From Chryseobacterium elymi (lineage in GTDB: Bacteria; Bacteroidota; Bacteroidia; Flavobacteriales; Weeksellaceae): DNA of 64,000 nucleotides. Positions 59,446-64,000 of the stretch are shown one piece after another. A program made the position numbers and the translations under genes. The DNA lies in the NCBI RefSeq assembly GCF_003385495.1, contig NZ_QNUH01000001.1:1-64000 (forward strand), in the 5' to 3' direction. The notes under the pieces were generated by a model. It saw only the letters and a list, made by a program, of their open reading frames with translations, was not told where the DNA came from and ran no database searches. The number at the start of each line of letters is the position of its first letter. The first letter of the stretch is position 1.

Positions 59446-60135
59446 CTACAATGTATTCATATAAGTTACCAGTTTAATTAAATCAGCTTCTGATTTAAAA
59501 TTTATCTGTTTTTCTTTGATGAATTTTTCCACTTCGTCTGACTTCAGTGAAAGATCACTAAAAAAACCTTTCTTGTTCTTAGCCATTTTTGTAAAAGTTT
59601 CATTTTTTCTGATGATATAAATGTCTTTTTCTTTGGCATAGTAGTCATTTCTGTCTTTTGTGATCCCGTTAGGACTCTTTTCTCCTTTTAACAGTTCCAC
59701 CTTTTCTCTTTTATATAAAGAATATTTTTCAGGATTGTGTACTAATTGTACCAGATATCCAAATTTATCTTTTCCTTCTAAATTATAGTTCAGGCATTCA
59801 TATATTTTACCATCAATGAATTTGATGATCTGCCCGTTTTCTTTATTCGCAGAATAGGTATCTTTTCCATTAAGAAACTCCATTTCATCACTAAAGGCGT
59901 TATAGCGGAGATCCGGTACATTACTGGAATATCCAGGGATATTTACCTTTTTAAAATCATCCCCATTGAGGTATGGGCTTCCCTCTCTCACTTCTGTATC
60001 ACCTATTAATTTTCTTTCTTCAAAAGGAAGTCTCTGAACATTATTGGTACTTATATTTCCGCTTATATTAGCATTCTGTGCAAAAGAGAATAAACTAAAT
60101 CCTACAAATAACAGAACCATCTTAAACTTATTCAT
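59446..60135 (-). CDS. Exported hypothetical protein
   Basis: The product has 229 residues with a signal peptide (KMVLLFVGFSLFSFAQ). The body contains GSPYLNGDDFKKVNIPGYSS and RYNAFSDEMEFLNGKDTY, a pattern seen in many uncharacterised Bacteroidota periplasmic proteins in which a segment DEMEF is followed by a short beta-meander. The C-terminal half is Lys-rich (KEKDIYIIRKNETFTKMAKNK) and ends in a helix. It lies 34 bp upstream of the porin gene in the same direction, so it may be in one transcript with porin and bshC. Function unknown. Confidence 0.75.
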   Translation of the reverse strand: MNKFKMVLLFVGFSLFSFAQNANISGNISTNNVQRLPFEERKLIGDTEVREGSPYLNGDDFKKVNIPGYSSNVPDLRYNAFSDEMEFLNGKDTYSANKENGQIIKFIDGKIYECLNYNLEGKDKFGYLVQLVHNPEKYSLYKREKVELLKGEKSPNGITKDRNDYYAKEKDIYIIRKNETFTKMAKNKKGFFSDLSLKSDEVEKFIKEKQINFKSEADLIKLVTYMNTL

Positions 60136-60162
60136 TCTAATATATTTTTAGACATTTAATGT

Positions 60163-60190
60163 AAAAAAGCCTGTATGAACAGGCTTTTTT
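60163..60190. terminator. Terminator after the second SusD gene
   Basis: Perfect 12-bp arms (AAAAAAGCCTGT / ACAGGCTTTTTT) with a 4-nt loop and T runs on both strands. Confidence 0.9.
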
Positions 60191-60202
60191 GTTAAATTTT
60201 TC

Positions 60203-61585
60203 TTAGTTATCGTAACCAGGGTTAGGTTTTACAAGAGTTCCAGCAATATCTGTTTCTACTCTAGGAATAGGGAACGATGTCAGAAGAGGGCTTGTACTAG
60301 CACCTGAAGGCCTTGGTACAGGATCTCCCCATCTCAATAGATCCCACAGTCTCAATCCTTCTCCAACCAATTCTTTAGCTCTTTCAAGCTTAAGGTCAGC
60401 CATAGTAACAGTTCCTGCAGCAGGAAGCCCCCTGTTTACAAGAATCATATTATAGTATTGAAGCGCTTTAGCAGCACTGCCACCGTTTAGTTCAGCTTCA
60501 ACACCATTCAGAATAACCTCTTCGTATCTTACGATCTTAATGTTATCTGTTCCTTCCAGATTTGGATACTTTCCATTAAGATAATACTCTTCATCAAACT
60601 GGATCATTGAAGCATTTTTTCTAACATCATTTGGAGCATACTCAGCAAATAAGTCTTCACTCATTACAGTATTAGAATATCCGTTATAATTAAACATGTA
60701 TCCCCATGAATCAGTACTGTTTGACCCTGCAACTCCTACAGCAAGCTCAAAAACACTGTTATTTTGTTGTGGAAACTTCCAAGAGCTAACATATGAAGAT
60801 GCTGGAATAACATTAAATTCGTTAGAAGCTACAATATCATTAACAAGCGTTCTTACTTTCGCGTAGTCACCTTTGTAAAGATAATATCTACTCATTAAAG
60901 CTTTAACAGCATTAATAGTTACATCTACAGATCCGGACGGGCCTTCCCCAAAACTACTACTGTTAGCTTCCATCATAGCAAGACCTGCATTAAAATCTGA
61001 TTCAATCTGTGCTTCATTTTCAGCAATAGTTCCTCTTGCCTGCATTGCTTTAGGATCATATTTCAAAGGGGTTACAATACCCAGAGTTCCTCCTGAATAT
61101 TTCTGACCATAAAGTTTTAGTAGGTCAAAGAAGAAAAATGCTCTCATAGCATATGCCTGACCAATATGGTATTTTACTGCCTCTTTTTCATCTACCGTTC
61201 CTTTGATACCATTAGGATCCGTACCAATCAGAATATTAGCTTTGGCAACAGCTGTATAAATCTGTCTGTACGTATCTCTTGCATAAGCATCAGCTGATGT
61301 CATGCTATAGTTATTTACTGTATTGTAATATCCAGCAGCACCATTACTATACATTTCATCTGATCTTATTTCCGCAAATAATCCATAATCTCTTCCGTAA
61401 TAACTAGGAGCTCTCATTGAAGTATACATCCCTCTTACAAATGACTGCACTTCAGTTAAACTTGTTAAAGGTGCCTGTTCTACATCTTGATAAAATTTTG
61501 TTTCTACGAAATCATCACTACAAGAAACTGTAGCTATTGATACTCCGACTGCCACGACAGCAGCTTTTAGAATATTTATTTTCAT
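60203..61585 (-). CDS. SusD/RagB-family nutrient-binding lipoprotein (second pair)
   Basis: The product has 460 residues with a lipoprotein signal (VGVSIATVSCSDD). SusD signatures include GQAYAMRAFFFFDLLKLYGQKY (about 140-161), AVKALMSRYYLYKGDYAKV and LERAKELVGEGLRLWDLLRWGDPVPRP near the C-terminus. It forms the surface lid of the SusC-type receptor encoded 20 bp upstream. The pair is unlike the pair at 44855-49307 (different lengths, low similarity), so it probably takes up a different nutrient. No glycoside hydrolase genes are close by in the window. Confidence 0.93.
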   Translation of the reverse strand: MKINILKAAVVAVGVSIATVSCSDDFVETKFYQDVEQAPLTSLTEVQSFVRGMYTSMRAPSYYGRDYGLFAEIRSDEMYSNGAAGYYNTVNNYSMTSADAYARDTYRQIYTAVAKANILIGTDPNGIKGTVDEKEAVKYHIGQAYAMRAFFFFDLLKLYGQKYSGGTLGIVTPLKYDPKAMQARGTIAENEAQIESDFNAGLAMMEANSSSFGEGPSGSVDVTINAVKALMSRYYLYKGDYAKVRTLVNDIVASNEFNVIPASSYVSSWKFPQQNNSVFELAVGVAGSNSTDSWGYMFNYNGYSNTVMSEDLFAEYAPNDVRKNASMIQFDEEYYLNGKYPNLEGTDNIKIVRYEEVILNGVEAELNGGSAAKALQYYNMILVNRGLPAAGTVTMADLKLERAKELVGEGLRLWDLLRWGDPVPRPSGASTSPLLTSFPIPRVETDIAGTLVKPNPGYDN

Positions 61586-61604
61586 AATATTTTTTATTTA
61601 TTTA

Positions 61605-64000
61605 TTAAAAACCAATATTAACACCGATGCTGTACGTTCTCATAATTGGTAAATTCAGGTTAGAAGTTCCGTCTAGGTTAATTTCCGGATCCAGTTTAAG
61701 TCTCTTATCAAATGTATGCGTCCACATATTGGTACCCATTACAAAGATCTGTACTGAATTAAGTCCTGAACCGTTTAGGAACTCTCTTGTAAATGCATAT
61801 GAAAGTCTAGCGTTACTTAATCTTAAATAATCACTGTCATATAAGAATCTAGTAGAAGCCTGGTTGGCACGTTTATTTCCAAGACCAAAAATCGGCTTTG
61901 GATTAGCTGCATCAGTATTAGTTGGCGTCCAGTAATCCAGCTGGTCTGCATATCCAGAATAGTTGGCAGTATACTGTCCATCACTCATTGTATAGTTAGC
62001 CCAGTTGTCATAGATTTTACCTCCGAATCCATAAGTTAACTGTGCATCAAGCCCGATTCCTTTGTAAGACATACTGATGTTACCTCCACCGAATATTGTA
62101 CTTAAGAAACTTCCCTGAACAGCCTGCTTAGCTATATTATAATTATTGGTAGTTTCTCCATCAACTCCGTTGATATACCACAGCGGATCTCCATTTGAAG
62201 GATCTACTCCAGCCCATTTTCTAAGGTACCATGTTCTTGCACCTTCTCCTACTCTGGTCGTCTGTAGTGCCGTATTAACATCTCCTCCATATAATGAAGT
62301 AATCTCGTTATGCAAAGTACTTAGGTTTGCCCCAATGCTTAAATTAAACTGATCTCTGCCTCCTTTGAAAATATCTGCATTCACAGCAAACTCAAAACCT
62401 CTGTTAACAAGTGTTCCGATATTATCAACATAGCTGGCAAGCCCCTGAGCTGATGATAACGGAATGTTATAAATTAAATCTTCTGTTTTTTTGTTATAAT
62501 AATCTGCGGAAACAGTTAATCTGTTTTTGAAGAATCCGAAATCAAATCCTACGTTGAAAGGTTTGATAGTTTCCCATTTCAGATTAGGATTGTATATTCC
62601 AGAATAAGTAGCTGCTGCTAGATCATTGTAATTTGTTGAGTAGGCAAATAATGCATACGGGATAGCAGTAATCTGATTACCTACTTTCCCATAAGACGCT
62701 CTAAATTTCAGGGTAGAGATCGCATCTATATTTTTCATAAAGTCAAGTCTTGCAAGGTCAACTCCTAAACCTGCTGACCAAAAGTTTCCTCCTTTCTGCC
62801 CAGGTGTAAAACGTGACAATACATCTCTTCTATATGATAAATCTAATAAAACTAATTTATCAAAATCATAGTGACCTGTTAACGCATAACCATATCTGCT
62901 GGTTTCAACTTTTGTCCCCGCAATTGATTGCATTTTCACAAAATTAGTGATCGTTCTAAGGCCTAGAGATCCTACCGATGATGCTGATGCAGTAAGATTC
63001 CTGAAATCAGATTTATAAGCTTCCTGAATTGCCGAGAAGTCAAAATTATGTTTGTCAGCCAGTCTAAAGTTATAACTTAAAATATTCTGAACGTTAAAGT
63101 TAAAATATCTTCTTGATCCTGCAACATTTAATCCATTATAGTTCGTTCCATCACCATGTACAGGGCTTCTGTATTCATCCTCTTCAAGTGTGATATATTC
63201 AGGAGCAAAAACGAATCTGTATTTTAAGTTTTTAAGAATGTCGTATTCAGCATACATATTACCAAAGATCCTCGCTGTTTTTCCTACCTGTGAATTTAAA
63301 TCAAGTAAAGCTGCAGTGTTGAATAATCCATTGGACATCCTTCCGTTTCCTCCCCAATAATACGTTCCATCTGCGTTACGTACCGGATCAGTAGGTCTTA
63401 AGAAATATTCACTTAGAATAGGGTTCGCAAATCCTCCCCCGTTTGCAAGTGTGCTGATTTTACTGTAAGAAAACTGCAAGTTAGTCCCAAATCTGAATTT
63501 ATCTGTTGCTTTTACATCTAATTTATTCGTAAAAGTCAATCTGTTGAAATAAGAATTCTTTACAATACTGTTCTGATCGAAATAGTTAATGGAATTGTAG
63601 TAAGAAATCTGGTCATTTCCTCCGGACATACTGATATCAGCACCTTGTACATAAGCACCTCCATTATGAGACAATTCTTTTCTCCAGTCTGTATCTCCTC
63701 CTAATCTGTAAATCGCTGCCACTCCTGAACCTGCATTTCCATTTTTCAGAAAATTTGTTGCCGCCTCAACTGTCCCAAGAGAAGGCAGCCTGTTCAACAA
63801 CTGGTTTGCAACAAGATCCTGATACTCTGACGCACTCAATCCTCTATGTCCTTCAACAGCTCTGTCACTTACACCATGATTAAAGCTAACATTAAATCTA
63901 GGTTTCCCTTTTTTACCTGATTTAGTGGTAATAATGATAACACCAGCACCAGCATCTGCTCCATACACAGCTGTAGAAACCGCATCTTTAAGAACGGTTA
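61605..64000 (-). CDS. SusC/RagA-family TonB-dependent receptor, C-terminal part (runs off right edge)
   Basis: About 798 codons are visible. The frame is open to the window end, so the start, signal peptide and first part of the plug are outside. The first visible residues are TVLKDAVSTAVYGADAGAGV, then the SusC signature IIITTKSGKKGKPRFNV. The barrel follows and ends TYSIGVNIGF, the usual C-terminal beta signal. It works with the SusD protein encoded 20 bp downstream to import a nutrient. The substrate and any regulatory leader cannot be seen. Confidence 0.93.
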   Translation of the reverse strand, partial: TVLKDAVSTAVYGADAGAGVIIITTKSGKKGKPRFNVSFNHGVSDRAVEGHRGLSASEYQDLVANQLLNRLPSLGTVEAATNFLKNGNAGSGVAAIYRLGGDTDWRKELSHNGGAYVQGADISMSGGNDQISYYNSINYFDQNSIVKNSYFNRLTFTNKLDVKATDKFRFGTNLQFSYSKISTLANGGGFANPILSEYFLRPTDPVRNADGTYYWGGNGRMSNGLFNTAALLDLNSQVGKTARIFGNMYAEYDILKNLKYRFVFAPEYITLEEDEYRSPVHGDGTNYNGLNVAGSRRYFNFNVQNILSYNFRLADKHNFDFSAIQEAYKSDFRNLTASASSVGSLGLRTITNFVKMQSIAGTKVETSRYGYALTGHYDFDKLVLLDLSYRRDVLSRFTPGQKGGNFWSAGLGVDLARLDFMKNIDAISTLKFRASYGKVGNQITAIPYALFAYSTNYNDLAAATYSGIYNPNLKWETIKPFNVGFDFGFFKNRLTVSADYYNKKTEDLIYNIPLSSAQGLASYVDNIGTLVNRGFEFAVNADIFKGGRDQFNLSIGANLSTLHNEITSLYGGDVNTALQTTRVGEGARTWYLRKWAGVDPSNGDPLWYINGVDGETTNNYNIAKQAVQGSFLSTIFGGGNISMSYKGIGLDAQLTYGFGGKIYDNWANYTMSDGQYTANYSGYADQLDYWTPTNTDAANPKPIFGLGNKRANQASTRFLYDSDYLRLSNARLSYAFTREFLNGSGLNSVQIFVMGTNMWTHTFDKRLKLDPEINLDGTSNLNLPIMRTYSIGVNIGF

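Overview
The window looks like a chromosomal segment of a Bacteroidota bacterium, most likely a Chryseobacterium-type flavobacterium. Supporting signs are low GC, promoters of the TTG-N19/20-TAnnTTTG type, two SusC/SusD pairs, proteins with type IX secretion (T9SS) C-terminal sorting domains, BshC (bacillithiol) and many exported proteins ending their signal peptides in AQ or SQ. No phage, IS element, CRISPR array or rRNA is visible.

Left edge (1-4550) is a polymorphic-toxin locus on the minus strand. A 724-residue protein ends in an EndoU-type RNase domain and is followed by a candidate immunity gene. A start-codon-only piece of a second EndoU tip and a second immunity paralogue come next, and then the 5' end of a second full toxin gene runs off the window. 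The upstream lipoprotein-like gene is present in two copies, both broken. Then (4854-9240) come a small unknown gene, rpsT, two identical tRNA-Glu genes, a Crp-like regulator, an azoreductase-like flavoprotein, and a FadR-type regulator beside a fosmidomycin-resistance-type exporter.

9421-33664 is almost entirely nutrient and metal handling on the minus strand. A cobalamin riboswitch drives btuB, a BtuG-like propeller lipoprotein and two further surface proteins. An MbnP/MbnH copper-protein pair with an outer-membrane barrel follows. Then come an exported superoxide dismutase, SCO and YHS proteins, two paralogous GKCY-motif membrane proteins, a P-type ATPase, a Fur-family regulator, a bestrophin-like protein, a CusB-type adaptor, and a CzcA-type RND pump fused to a TolC-like channel. 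Fur-type 7-1-7 palindromes sit before the ATPase and the pump, which suggests one metal regulon. Intergenic gaps hold tandem repeats: a 148-bp unit and nine copies of a heptamer.

34171-44800 (plus strand) is a second toxin locus. It has a coiled-coil surface protein, a small T9SS-like protein and a 2239-residue SpvB/FG-GAP/RHS protein with an HExxH zincin-like tip. Two paralogous exported candidate immunity proteins follow, then decayed immunity-like genes bracketed by duplicated terminators.

44855-64000 holds a SusCD pair that appears to be controlled by a SAM-I riboswitch with its own terminator. Housekeeping genes follow (aroQ, pckA, a GHMP kinase, fabD, a LysM/ligand-binding protein, bshC, a putative porin), then a second SusCD pair whose SusC gene runs off the right edge.
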